DNA of 64,000 nucleotides from Morinoia aosen (taxonomy: Eukaryota > Arthropoda > Malacostraca > Amphipoda > Talitridae), in contig CM059562.1 in NCBI GenBank assembly GCA_030386875.1, forward strand, positions 61,750,201 through 61,814,200, written 5' to 3'. Position 1 is the first letter of the stretch; each line of letters opens with the position of its first letter. Under the pieces are notes generated by a model. That model had not been told where the DNA came from. It searched no databases and saw only the letters and a list, made by a program, of their open reading frames with translations. This document shows, in pieces, positions 35,090 through 48,159 of the stretch. Both the position numbers and the translations under genes were made by a program.

Positions 35090-35430
35090 AGATGCAGTTA
35101 TTGGGTCTATTGTAATTAGCGTTCTCATGGGGAAAATACAAAGTCCTGAGCTGAGAATTTGGCATGCCTTCTTTTGTTGAAATAGAATATGTTTGTTCTG
35201 TCTTGTGAAGGATCATCTTATTCCGATTCACTGTTGTAATGTTTTTTCAGCATTTACTTCTTGTTTCTTTACTTTTTATCGTGTTTCAGATCCTTCTTCT
35301 CAACTTATTATTCTTACGCAAAGGGGATCTTGTATACACCTTGTGGATAGATTCCGCGTTCCCTTGATTCCATACAAAATGGTGCCTTCATTCTTCCTCT
35401 CCTTGGAACGCCTTTGTTGCGTTTAGACGG
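35090..35430 (+). repeat. Dispersed repeat, copy 1 (partner near 52.3 kb)
   Basis: This segment aligns by eye, in the same orientation, with about 52280-52605. Shared blocks include CTTCTTTT.TTGAAA, a GATTCACTGTTGT / GGTTCACTGTTGT block, CCGCGTTCCCT and TGGTGCCTTCATNCTTCCTCTC. The copies differ by many substitutions and small indels, so the family is old. No terminal inverted repeat or coding remnant was recognised in either copy. Confidence 0.7.
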
Positions 35431-38400
35431 TTTATTTTTCATTTACTGACAAATTGACCGTTTAATTTTAAGCGCACGAACATTCATTTTTACTCATCAT
35501 ATTTGTAACAAAATCTCTCGTTATTGCGCACTCTTGAAGTTTATGTATCAATGATATATTTTTCAAGTCTATGTCTTGTTTAATACTTCAATGTCGTCCT
35601 TCTTGTTTGTCACTAATGTGTTAATGTTTTTCAAACTTAGGGTAAACTAAGAGAGTTCATTTTCTGTTGTTCTGCTCTTACGTGTGCCAAATAGTGGCAT
35701 TCATGTAATGCCAATTGAAGTGTATCTACCATCTATATTCGTTGTAAGTGCCTTTATGATAAAACATTGAAAGGAATTTATATTTAAGGTGTTCTATTCA
35801 CTGTCGAAAAAGTGAATGGAACCGTATGGGTTATCGGGATGTCGTCCGAAGTTTCCTCGGCGGTCCGGGATTTAGGAGAAAGGTTGCCATTTCTTTTGAC
35901 GTTTAGTTTCCTGAGAGAGCGGTGTCTCTGTCAGCGCTATGGTTTTCGTCTTTTGTTTGGTAACAAATTTGGTTTCTAGGGCCCTAGTATTTAGTGTTCA
36001 GTTATGTTCAGTTTTGCATGAGTTTTGTTACTCCTGTTGGAGGGCCGGTCAGCTTAAATCCTTAATTAGGGGGGGCTTTTAATGGATGTGAAGAGCAAAT
36101 TCGCTCAATTATCGTACTCTGGTAGCAGAGCCCCTTAAACTTTGCTATTAAATTCACTACTCTAGAAGAAAGCAGCTTGACAGCAGTCGAAATCCTAATT
36201 TGACTGATCAGCTTTCTCTAACTTAACTTATGAAAATTAGAGGTCCCCTCGTATTGCGGTACTAATCTTAATTAACCTTAGCATTCTTACTGTTCTGGCC
36301 GGTCCTTCGGTTTCCTCTTCTGTGTTTCTATTAAGCGGTGAAATCGCCACTTCGAGGAATATAATTCGAAGGTTAGTAATCTCTTGAGTGATCAACGTAA
36401 TTAATGGAAAATGATATAAGCTCTGCTATAAATATCGTTCGCGTGCTAGGTATCCTAATTCAAACACTCAATGGTTTCTTTCAGTAAGCTGCCGAAATTC
36501 ATCCCTAGCGAAAAAAGCCTGTGCGTCACTACTTCTAAAGTAGACTTCACGAAGTTAGTTCGGTACGTTGCTAGGAATAATAACGAAAATAGCGTGATAT
36601 TTTGCTAAAATTTGAAAGGGTTTGATACAAATTTGGTTATAATTTCGTTTGGTCTCGTCATGGGATTTATTAGCTTCTTTATTTCATTGCAGTAACCTAG
36701 CTTCCGTGGTTGCTAGAGCGTATTGACTCCTCGCCTCTTGTTACGAACGGCAGCTCCTCGAATAAAACCTCAGCGAACGTCCGTTGTCTTTTATTTATTA
36801 ACAACATTTTAAAAAATCTGCGCATTGATATCAAAGTCAATTTTGCAGATATATCTATTTCTTTTTAATTTTTTTATTCTACTTTTACTTTCCATTTGAG
36901 CATGTATGACGCATGTATACAGTACGTCCCACTAATTCATTTACTCAATGTGTTACGAATTCTTTTTTGGATTATTTACTAAAGCTGGTAGAATATAAGG
37001 AAAAATTTGCAGACGTGAAGCAGCAGATGTTATTTATAGATTGTAAGTAAGAGCGTTAACATTTTCTCAGCGGAAGTAAAATATTTATGTTTCCAAACAG
37101 CTTAAGTACTTTCGGCTCGAGCGTTCCTTTGCCCCACTCTCAGTTTCTCTCGTCTCGAACGCTCAATATATTTCTCTCCGTGCATCCTAGAATGGGCGAC
37201 CAAATTTTGTGGAGGTTTTGGGCAGCATTACCTGGAGTGGCTGCATAAACAAGGGATTATGTGTGCTGTTCTCACTACAACCTTCATAAGAGATGACCGT
37301 GTGCAGTGAGCTGGGCAGCGCACTGCAGCTCCGTAGTCTCGCATGCCTTGAAGTTGCGGTCCTGCTCTGGGGTACAATTACACACTTCATTAATGGCACA
37401 GATTTAATCGAGTTGATAATTTGAGTTCAAATAACACGTGGAACCGTAGAAAGTCTAGTGGACCAGCATACCTGTGACGTCATACCTTCATTTGACGTCA
37501 TATGAGGACACACTTGTGCCGTCATACTTCATGCTACATGCTAGCATACCCGAGTCATCATGTGTGAAGGTAAAATTTCTTGCAGACGCATCTCAGATTA
37601 TAATGAAACTTTATGCAAAAAAAAATGTATTGACTAGAAGTAATAGTTTCGTATCTGTTGGGCAATTGATCAATCTAAGGAATTAGAAGAACAGTTATTA
37701 CGAATGTATTCAAATTATTTTACTCTATTTAGTCATAATTTAAAGAACCCAGCACAGTCAAGTTTTCCGTCAAACGTACTGCAAAATCAGAAGCACGCAG
37801 TAAAATTCATAAAATTCCGTAATTCTTAAGTTTTTCTTTGAGCGGGTCTTTGCTGACTTTGTTCTCTTTATATTATCTTCCTTTTCAGCGTTTCTTTTCC
37901 TCCCTCTTTCTTCAGTTACTCTCATAACAAAGACTTCCATTGTATATCCCCCTGGCTATTTTCAATCCAGCATTGTGGTGCTTCTTAAAAAAACTTCCAG
38001 TTTTATTTTACCCCAGTTACAGCATTCATAAACCAAAGCCCCGTCTCAATTAGTCGTGGTTCTCATTTTGTGCTCTATTTTCACTTTCCTTCTGGTCCCT
38101 GCTAGCTCTTTTGTATCGTTTTGTTGCATTTGAGAATGATTCATTTTGACCATCTATATACTCAGTTATTCAGTTAAATACAATGAAGCACTTCTATGCC
38201 TTTAGCTGTTATATAACCACTTATATTTTACCTGATTTTTCTGTAATTATCTCTGTAGCTACCTGCCTTAACTTCTTTTGAAAAAATCTTCCTAAAAATG
38301 TTTGTGTCAGTTTTAACTTCAGGCAGCAGAGATGATGGAAAAAACATTTAATTAGCAACCAGTTTGAACATTTCAAGCCTGGGCTTATTGTCATCAAAGA

Positions 38401-41400
38401 ATATTGAAACAGTGATGTAGAAAATGGCCTATTTGTTTCATGCTGATCATCAAGCATACCAAAAGCTCGTGAATACTCCTGACGAGATCGCGATTTGGAG
38501 AGGCTATATTCTACGCATTCAGAGTACATATAAGCAATTTTACCAACTTGGAAGAATTTTCAAGCCACGAAGATGTAATTTAACCGAATCGGTGGAGAAT
38601 TTCTAAATTAACCTACGCTTCTTACACATGATAATGCACTTGAGCTAAACGTGCAATCCTGTACATCAAAAGAATGTGAAGGAGGTAGGAAAGTAGAAAC
38701 TTTGATAACTGTGACTAGTGACTACACACTTTACCGTTTTTATCGGAGCATTTATGATTTCAGCGACTTTGTGCTGTGGCCATACTTGGTAAAAAAGTTT
38801 GACGATAAAGCGCTTTCAGTCAACAACTTCTGAGTACAGCGCTGAGTCGTAAACTTAGTCGAAGCCAAAGCTATCGGTTCGTTTTATTGAGAAATTCAAA
38901 AAAAACTGGCTGACGTGTATATGAATACAATATGAAAAACAATTTGTGCATGGAAATGAGCTTATACGGTAAGTTTTATCTGCTCCTAGTATACCCGAGC
39001 GGTTCGAGTAGTTCATCGTGCGATAGTAAAAGCCCTGGCTAGATCAGAGCTCGAGCACTTCGGACAGTTACGCGCGAGGTGTTTACGGTACATTTGTTTT
39101 GTTGAAACACGGGAGTTATGAAAGTTTATTTCGATCATTTGAAAAAAACATGTTTACAAGTTCCAATTTCATTTCTTGTTTAAAGTCTGAAAATATATTA
39201 CATTTTCTCCACGTTAAACTAAATAATTTTTTAAAGGATTTCCACTCATCTTTATGTGTACATATAGCAACTCAACATTAGATAGTTGTAGCTGGAAGCC
39301 ATTGCAAATAGATACATTTATTTTTACGTCATTTTCACTCAATTAGTTCTGTCAAATTGATTTTAGGTAACGTTCTTTTCAAGTTTGCCTTGCACACCTA
39401 ACTTGCTCTTTTTGAGCTCTTTTCATAAGAAATTTATACTTTTCATTTGTATTTCACTAGAAAATGTTAACGAAGCCCCTTGTGTAGTGCATTCAGAGCA
39501 TTTTCTGTCTTTAACGTTTATTTGAAAGAAAATTCAAAGCGAAACGAGAATTTCCAGTTGTATACTTTTTGATTTTCAAATTCGTTAAACGAGAATGTTA
39601 AAAGCTTATTTCAAACGTGTTATCAAGTTTTTTCTAAAAATTTATCGCATGATAGAGTTAACAAGTTATAACGTCTTTTATATCTGAGAATATTTAAACA
39701 GTGAGCAAATAGCTTACAAACAATGTTCAAATACGTGCGTCGGTGAAAAAGAAATATCAGATGAATATGAAGGATACGGCAAAATTTCCTGTTTCAGGCA
39801 TTGGTGCGTTTGTAAAAGTGGGAAAGAGGCCCTTCGCCGAGCGTTGGCGCGCAGAAAATTTGGCCAAACAATCCCTATTCGCGGATGTTCGCTGTGTCAG
39901 GCTCTCCAATCTTTCGCAGAGAATCTCTGTTTATGCACAGTAAGAAGATGCTGTTATTTTCTTCAAAAGAAGCAAAACAATTAGAAAACCTTTTAAAGTA
40001 CCTCCGTATGGTGACAACTGACTTTTAAGGTATGAAGAAGTTATTTGGGCAGTCTTGTACATCAACCTTTCTATAGCATCTAACCACTTGCCTACTTTCT
40101 TGCTACTGACAAAGAGTATCCACTTCTGATAGCTACAATTAAAGTCATAGTTCATGATATATGTATATGAGCGAATATTGTCAAGCTGTCGACTGAGCTT
40201 AACGCCTACTGCTCCTCTGACCATTTGCTGCTTGCGATGGATGGTCAGAGTGGCCTAGAGATCTGCCTCAATTCTTACTGAGGTCGAGCAGTCGTCAATT
40301 GTATTGGCATGGTAAATGTCGCCCCAGAAATTCAGCAGCGTCGCCCGTCGACGCCGCCGTGCGAATCAATTGTCCCGGAAAGTGGAAACATCGATTCTTC
40401 CAGCCGGGCACCTGCCGCCTGCCTCCGCCATTTGTGTCCGTCACCGTGTGATGATGCGCGCGCCGGCCGCCTCGTGTGTGTTCAAGTTATTGAATGTTCC
40501 AATGGGTGGCTTCGTCCTCAAGTTCTTGTGTTTCACTGCGTTGATTCATCGCAGTCGTCAGTGGTTCCATTGTAAAAACTATTATAAGAAATTTCTCATT
40601 GTCTAATAACCGTAAATCTTGATTCAAGGCAATTTTGATCAACGTTCCTTACTTAAAAGCTACTAAACAAGCTCCGTTTTCTAAACCAAAATCTTTTGAA
40701 AACTTCAATAATTCATCGTACAATTCGCCTCAATTTCATTACAGCAATATTTTCGCTCCGTGTCAAACTTGAGTACAATCAAAGTTTAAGCCTCAGACTA
40801 AACACAGCTTGCCAGGGGAATAAATGTCAACAAACAACTTATAACGGTCTGCCCACGCGTTTTTTTAGTGCACAACCTGCCAAATTAAATGGAGGTTTGC
40901 TCCTGAATGACCTTCACATGAGAAAACTTCACCTGTCTTTTCACGTTCAACTTCGAGAGTGAATAGCTTTTAGGTACATTTCTTTCAGAAGACTCCAACT
41001 CGAATCCTGAGTGCAAATGAGACATCGGGAAAACTTGCGCGGCAATGAAGCAAATTTTGCTGGAACTGTACAGATATTTTCCCGGTGTAATGAGGTCTGA
41101 TCCCTGATTGTGCCTGAGCTTTGACGACGAAGTTTCTTTTCCGGCTCTTTTCGTCAAGTTTATTTGTTCAGCAAGTTGGGACTGCGCATCTAACCGTAGA
41201 GCTGGTTCTTCGGAGTTTCATCTGACTAAAATTTTGGGCCTAATTGAGGATGGTCGCGTTAAAAGATTTGTTAGATTGAACTTTGCCACTGACAGCACAG
41301 TCGTATGGTTCGAAATCTGATGAATCGAACCTCTCCTTTTTTCTTGAAACTGTTTTTAAACCAAAATGCTCGCAACTTCACTCCCGATAATAAAGTCTAT

Positions 41401-41935
41401 GAACAATCCTCTGAATTTGTCTGTTGCTAGAACTATTTCGTGCGAGCTGCTTTGCTGTAAGATACTGACAACACTGGAAAGAAAACTTGACTAATTCATG
41501 TCTGCATTAGTGCATGAATTTGTACACTATTTTTAAGCTCCGTTGATCAAGGTTTTCACGTCTCTTCGTTTGAGGGCTTTATTGTTGTTTCTGCTCAATT
41601 GATCATAGAGCCGTAGTTGTTGTATTTGCGGGCTTGAAAAGCACATAAGTTGTTTCTTAATATCAGGCGGATGAGTTGTTTGTACAATGATACCATTGTC
41701 GTTTAGTTGCACCTGATCATTAATTTGAGAGCTTGATAATGCTGAAGTCCTAGACTAGCGCCTGATAATATTGCATGAAGGCTTAAGAGTCTCACATTAA
41801 CGTGTGGTAATGACGATACAAGTCAACATTAACGAGTAGCGATGTTTAATTGCTGAATTCTTTTGTTCATTTTCACCGAAGCTGTGGCATGCGCGAGAAT
41901 TTTTAGATGTGTCCCATATTATTGGCTGGTGGCAA
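35431..41935. other. No gene recognised; GC-rich island at about 40.3-40.5 kb
   Basis: Mostly AT-rich with no recognisable gene. At about 40300-40490 a GC-rich island (CGTCGCCCGTCGACGCCGCC and nearby) has overlapping plus-strand frames of 88 and 96 codons with no domain. It may be a regulatory element or an unrecognised exon. Confidence 0.45.
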
Positions 41936-43311
41936 CGATTCAGAACTCCCTCAAAGTTGCTAGAGTAACCCCTATCTTTAAAAATGGTGAAAAAACCTGT
42001 GTAAACAATTATCGACCTATCTCCATGTTACCAATTATTAGCAAGGTATTCGAGAAAATTGTGTATAAAAAAGTGTACTCTTATTTTGAACAAAAATCAT
42101 TTCTCTATGATAAACAATACGGCTTTCGCTGTAAAAAATCAACAACACAGGCAATATTAAATCATTTACAATTCCTTTATTCTAATATAGATAACGGAAA
42201 GACTGTCTTCTCTGTATTTCTTGACTTTCGAAAGGCATTCGATTGTGTGGACCATAACATATTACTCTCGAAACTTCATTGTTATGGCATTCGTGGGGTT
42301 GCCCATGATTAGTTCAGATCATACCTAACAAATCGGAAGCAATACGTTGTCATTGACGACGCAAAATCGGACCCACAAAAAATTAGCCATGGAGTTCCAC
42401 AAGGATCTGTTCTTGGGCCTCTCCTTTTTCTGATTTTTATCAATGATATTATTAAATCTACATCATTTTTTAAATTCATACTTTTTGCCGATGACAGTAC
42501 GCTTTCTGCGGTCCTTCCGAACGAAAATCCCACTACGATTGCGGAGAGTATAAATAATGAACTCCATAAGGTTTCACTGTCGCTTAAAGCTAATAAAATA
42601 AGCCTCAAAATCGATAAAACAAATTATATTACGTTCTCATACAAGAAAAATATATCTCTACCATCCATTAAAATTGGCGAAGGTTAAATCAAAGAAACCA
42701 ACTCATGTAAATTTCTGGGCATCATAATAGATAAACATCTGACCTTCAAAGAGCACATCACTCATATTAGTTCTAAATTATCAAAATCCATCGGAATCCT
42801 GAATAAAGTTAAAAATTTCCTGCCTGAAACAGCCTTACTAATGCTTTATCGAACGCTCATTTCACCGTACCTGCAATACGGAATAGAAGCATGGCATGGA
42901 ACTGATAAAAATAAAACTAATATAATTTTAACTCTGCAAAAAAGAGCCATCAGAGCGGTAAAGAACCTAGAATATAATGCTCACACAAATGATTCATTCA
43001 CAAATTTACAAATACTTAAACTCTCGGATCTCTACAAAATCTCCATCTGCAATTTCATCTACAAAACATTAGCTAATGATGGCGACAATAGCCTTCAACA
43101 GTTATTAACTGCGCAAACTGGTCATCACGACCATTTAACACGAAATAAAAGTAAATTCATGCTTCCTTATTATTCAAAGGCCCGCTCGCAACATAGTATA
43201 CTATTCGTTGGAACTAAAACCTGGAACTCAATACCTGCGGAGATCCGTGAAAGTAATTCTTACAAGGTATTTAAAAGAAATCTTGAGTCTCACTTCTTAT
43301 CAGAATACTAG
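41936..43311 (+). pseudogene. LINE reverse transcriptase (ORF2 C-terminal part) with two in-frame stops
   Basis: Reading one frame from about 41936, reverse transcriptase motifs appear in order: ARVTPIFK and NYRPISMLP (motif 1 region), FLDFRKAFDCVDH (motif A), HGVPQGSVLGPLLFL (motif B), and FADD at about 42484-42495 (motif C). They are followed by KFLGIIID, the thumb, and a C-terminal domain ending FKRNLESHFLSEY. The frame is continuous through the whole length apart from TAG at 42310-42312 (after RGVAHD, where Trp is usual) and TAA at 42685-42687 (after IKIGEG). No frameshifts are needed, so decay is slight. It would have copied the element's RNA at the target site. Confidence 0.9.
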
Positions 43312-43703
43312 TCGTGTAAGATCACCAAGTCAAATCCTGCCTCCTACATGTCTGGTCCTAATAATGCAATTTGCCATGAGTAATATCGCCGATTTTCAGT
43401 CTGCTCCCAAATCGTTATCGAATATACTGTTAAATATTGTCCATATGACCTATATTGTAAAATTAAACATCAATATCGAGTTCATTATCCTGTTGATCAG
43501 TCTAATGCGAAACTAGGCTAAGTGAATTAGGTTAAACATTATTGTACGCCCTAGAATAATGTAATGGTAGGATGCCCTAGAAGTCGCTGAACTTATTCGG
43601 GCCCACAGGTAGCTATACTCAACTCTGACCATTGTATTAGACTTAAGAAACATTCTACCTCTGTATCTCCTGTGGTAAATAAATTGTTTAAATTGTTTAA
43701 ATT
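41936..43703 (+). mobile_element. 5'-truncated LINE (non-LTR retrotransposon) with repeated AT-rich 3' tail
   Basis: Similarity starts inside the reverse transcriptase domain, so the 5' end is truncated as is usual for target-primed insertions. The coding part ends at TAG 43309-43311. About 390 bp of 3' UTR follows. The element ends with AAATAAATTGTTTAAATTGTTTAAATT (43678-43702), a short AT-rich unit repeated in place of poly-A, as in several arthropod CR1/Jockey-group lineages. The clade is not resolved. Confidence 0.85.
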
Positions 43704-46700
43704 CAAGCATGAAGATGGCTGTCAGGCTCAATTTTGTATCTCATCATGAATATTCATAATGGAAGGCGATATCAAAGTATAGTGAGATAGTGAGCTTTGA
43801 TAGTACAGATATATTCCCAAGCCTTAACTGAGTGTCAAACTATTATCTCACTGTAATAACTATAACTTAGCTGCATGACTGTGATATTCTGACCCCCTGG
43901 TACTCGAGCTCCTTTTCTGGTGCTCACACTGTTGATGAAATCAACTTTGAAATACTCCATGCAAGAATTGGTGTGTAAACCCTTTGAATTTTTTTTTAAT
44001 CGGACATTCTTCTGCTCTCAGACATTTTTTTCCTTCCAATATGCAAGAGAAATATATACTCTCGTCGGTTCTGAAATTAATCCAAAAAATTATAATTTTT
44101 GGCTCAGATTCATGCCAGCTAAAAGAAGTCGTGTAAGTTTAGGAGTGGGGGATTTGCCCCTCACTGGGCAGCGTAGGGAGAATTAACTCAGGATGCCATT
44201 TTGTTGCTGAGAGCCGTTTACGCCGTGAGTCGTGCATTTAGATGATTCCATTTCAACCGCCTCTCTAGACCACACCTAAGGATAACTTTTTGTGGCTAAA
44301 TAGTTAACGTCTTTTGAAGTACATTACAGCAGAAAATACTGAAACTTTGTCGAAACAGTTTGGAGTTATTTCATTGAGAGATTATACCTTCGACTATATT
44401 GATATGTAATTCCGGGGAGAAATTTATTCCTGTCCAGATTTTCCAAGCTGGTCATTCCTTTTATTGGAAAAAAAGTTTTTCGGAGAAGAAAAGTTTCTGG
44501 CTCTATAACTCAATCGTTATGGATTTATCCAGAGGAATCAATCAGTGCCTATATTATTCTAAGAAGGATTAGCGATTTGTCCGTATTTAATATTAGTAAT
44601 TGCTCTTCAATTCTCGAGCTAAGATTTAAAACAAAACGAGAGAGCTAATAGAAGCATCCAAGGTATGAGCTTTAAACTATTTCTCATCAATGGAATTAAA
44701 ACGACACGCCGAACACAAAAGCTGTTGACTCATTCGCAGAAAAGGAGCAATGAAGCTGTCCTCGATTGAATCGCATCCATATTTCAGAGAGCAGTAGAAG
44801 CCGGCTACGCGACAAGCTTTCGCCATGACAGAATTGTACAGTGAAGGTTTGCGTTTCTTACGATGACAAACGAGAGGCAGTACGGGAAAAACTGCAGCTG
44901 TTTCTTGTCCCTTTCCTTGCCTGTCACGAGCCCAAGCCCAGCGTAGCCTCACCCGCTCTTGTTACCTCACTGGAGCCCGGAGTCTACAGCTCAGTGGTGA
45001 TCTGTGCACTGATTTTACCACGAGTATCATAGATGTGGACGCGCACAGGGAATATCCTTAGGCGCTGAAATGATATGAAACTACACAATTGAAGCTAAAC
45101 CGGCTTATAGTTTGACGTCAAGGCGCTCTTCTCATCTGCTTGTGGAAATACTATTTTGAAATGATCTCATCTAAACCCTGGTTGTGAGGTCAACCTTAGG
45201 CCATCGACAGAGGTCCTTAAAGCTTATATTCAGATAGTAATCGGATACCAGTTTAAATGCTCTAACCCTCCAAAAACAAGTTTTTTTCACTTTTTTACAT
45301 CTATGGTGACCATATTCTAAAACACTATCAGGTAAAGTGATCGGTAAATAGACCTTTCGCTTTCATTTCTACATTCACTGACGATGTGCGAATATCGCAC
45401 TGCTCAGGGTGCTGTGACGGGTGCAAAATAGCCGAGCAGTAATAGAGATAATGAAATGTAAAACTCGATATTCGGGTAAGTTCTTCGCTTTTCAACACGT
45501 GGTTTGAGAAATATATAAGCTAATCAAGGTAATTATTGAGTTTGGGCTATAGTAACATCATCAATCAACATTCAGGCCCTAAATGATAGAACGCTTTCTT
45601 CAAAGTTCTGCCACGTCGGCATTTTGAGTGAAATTTGGCTGGCCATCACCGAGTCGCGCTGTCATGCTGCCTCCCGCAAACTGGAGGCCTTCAATCATTC
45701 CAGGTTTTATCAGCGCGTTGTGACAAGAGGGATATTTCCGGCTCTGCATCCCTGTGACGGCGAGGTGCATCCTCGCATTATGCATAGGCGGATTCAGGCT
45801 GAGAGATTCGCTGATAAGCATCGGAAAACCGCGGTAGGGGACCATAACTTTCTTTTCTAGACCGTCTTTTCGTAGATACGAGGCGGTGCTTTTTAAATTC
45901 CGGATAAGAAATGGCTCTATTCTTAGGTAGGTATTGATCTTCCAGAGATTTTTTAAAACTTTCCAATACTATGATTTTCCTTTTTAAATAACTGATTATT
46001 GTTATGCGAGACCTCTGGTGTGGGTACTTGATGAAGTAAATAACATAATACATATTTGGTGGTCATAATTTGCAAAATAAAAATAATGTACATCGTACAA
46101 TACGCCAGTTATGCCATCATCCGTGCATTAATACAATTTAATTGTGATATTTTATAGAAGAATTGAAGCCGCTTTCGGTATTGATTCCTATTCGACAAGG
46201 TTGGAAACAGTCGAGTTCGACAAAGAAGACACGTCGCTGTGTTGAGGGGCGACGTGGGACGATAACTTCGTCAGGAGGGATGGGAGAGAACGAGGGAATT
46301 GTGGGCAAGGGAAAGTCAAAAACGTCTTCCACTCTTCAGTTTTTTCTTGCATATCTGCAAAAACATTGAAGTCTGACAACGACTTTTATAAGCTTTCAAT
46401 TGAAGAACTAAGTCGAGCAGTCCCTAAGTTTGCGTATTTCCTTGAAGAAAATAGCGTTTGGTGAGTCTCAAAGCAATTTATTCTCTGTTTGATCTATTTT
46501 CTATTAATGAAATGCAACGGGATCAAAACATTATTTGAGCTCACTGATATGCTGGTAAGTTATTTCCTCATACCTTAGGCAGCAAACTGGGTCATGGTTG
46601 ACAGATTGGCTGGTTTTTAATCAATATCACTCATTTCGGACAACCTTAGTTTGACGTCATAAATACATAGAACGGATGAATTTCTGCCAAAAAACAATCC

Positions 46701-47640
46701 AATCTAATAATCCTAGGTAGAATACTCCAGCCTCCCACCACTAAACTAGCGGATTGGAGAATCCCAAAACCCTGTCACGTCGCATGAGAGCGCGGGTAGT
46801 CAAGCTCCAACTTTACTCTCATCGACTGCGGGCACTAATAAATACAGCTCATGATGTAGGTCAAATTCTGATCAAGGATAATAGATAAAAATTTTGTACC
46901 GCCCCACAATGTGGTCTCCCATCATTGTGCACAATACCTGCTGAACCATAGCATCTCTGCGTCAGCAGCAACAAAACTGGCGTGATTTACCGCTAATACA
47001 TTAACCTCGTTTATAAAAGCCTACATCTGCGTGACAGACTACAACGAAATTACAATGACAGTGAGTCCAATTAAAGACTGTCCGATTTATCGCCAAATTA
47101 GGTGAAGAGACAATCAATTATCTGCTGTTGCTCATTATGCTCATACTCGCTTCAGGAAATTTTAAAGTTGGAGAAACTTCTTCAGTATAAATTGATATGC
47201 TTTGGAACAGAGCGTTGATAGAAATGACCAGGTCCGGATGTGTAGGAGCGATCGCTAGGCTAAATGGTAAAGGCGTAGGCGCTGGTAGGCTATCTAGAGG
47301 GTTTGCAGAAGTGAAGAGAATTACCATCAGCTAATTTCATATGTTATTACAAATATGCACGTTATCACACTTTTATAAGTGAATTAAGAATAACAATAAT
47401 ATTGTAGGCAATGTATTTTAAACTATTGTGTTTTATACGGTGCAGTAGTGCTAATAAAGAACGTCAATATCTGTATCTACTGAGTAACAGATCAATTTTT
47501 CAACTGAATTTACATTACATGCATATACAGTATAGTATCTGGGCGTAGTGTCTGGTCACTCAAACGTAAGCTAGCTCGTTATGATGACGTTTGTATCAGT
47601 GAACTTCCTGTGTGGAGGCAACCATTAGTCCGATTGAACT
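43704..47640. other. No gene recognised; moderate-GC islands at 44.7-45.0 and 45.6-45.85 kb
   Basis: AT-rich background. At 44677-45030 and 45600-45860 the composition is more even, and short frames are open on both strands without recognisable domains. Similar balanced composition occurs at 46138-46380. These could be conserved non-coding elements or exons, but nothing in the sequence decides it. Confidence 0.4.
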
Positions 47641-47662
47641 CCATTCTTGTTCTTCTTCAAAC

Positions 47663-47820
47663 ACATGACCGTTTCAGGCATTAGAGCCACGTTGTAGTAC
47701 ATAGTACAGCGATTCTTATTCAGGTACATGACCACGTTTCAGAAATCACAGTTACACTGTAGCCCCTGGTACAGCTGTGCTCATTCAGTCACATGACCGC
47801 GTTTTGAGCATCGCGCTCTC
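47663..47820. repeat. Degenerate tandem repeat, period about 64 bp
   Basis: ACATGACC starts at 47663, 47726 and 47791 (spacing 63 and 65). It is followed each time by a CGTTTCAG-like block and, in the first two units, by an AGTACA / GGTACAGC block and ATTCAG. About two and a half units are recognisable. A similar ACATGACCATGTTTC occurs alone near 51813. Confidence 0.65.
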
Positions 47821-48117
47821 CCCCTCATTCACGCACATCTCTCTTCTTTTGTGAAGAGGACGACAGCTTTTGTCGTCTTGATTAACGTTTTAATTGAGCG
47901 GCCACCACTCACAAACCACCGTTGTGAGAGAAATATTCCGTTTTTATGTAAGCTAAATTTATGAGAAATAATTCAAATTTTACGAAAATTTTTATCATGG
48001 TTCTCTTGGTCATTTAATTATACAATTTTCGTATTAAACTGTTCCATAAAAACTATTATTACTTTAAAATTATCAGAATCTTTTTATTCATTTAAGTAGA
48101 TGCGAATCTTTGAAAAT

Positions 48118-48159
48118 GAGAATTTAATATTTCTATGTGAGAATTTAATATTTCTAGGT
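48118..48159. repeat. 21-bp tandem duplication
   Basis: GAGAATTTAATATTTCTATGT at 48118-48138 is followed directly by a copy at 48139-48159 with a single T/G difference. It is a simple recent duplication. Confidence 0.85.

Noticed and set aside
38985..39070. Second tRNA-derived SINE (CCCGAGCGGTTCGAGT segment)
   Set aside because: The A-box resemblance is partial, no B box GGTTCGANTCC follows at proper spacing, and no tail or body repeat is seen.
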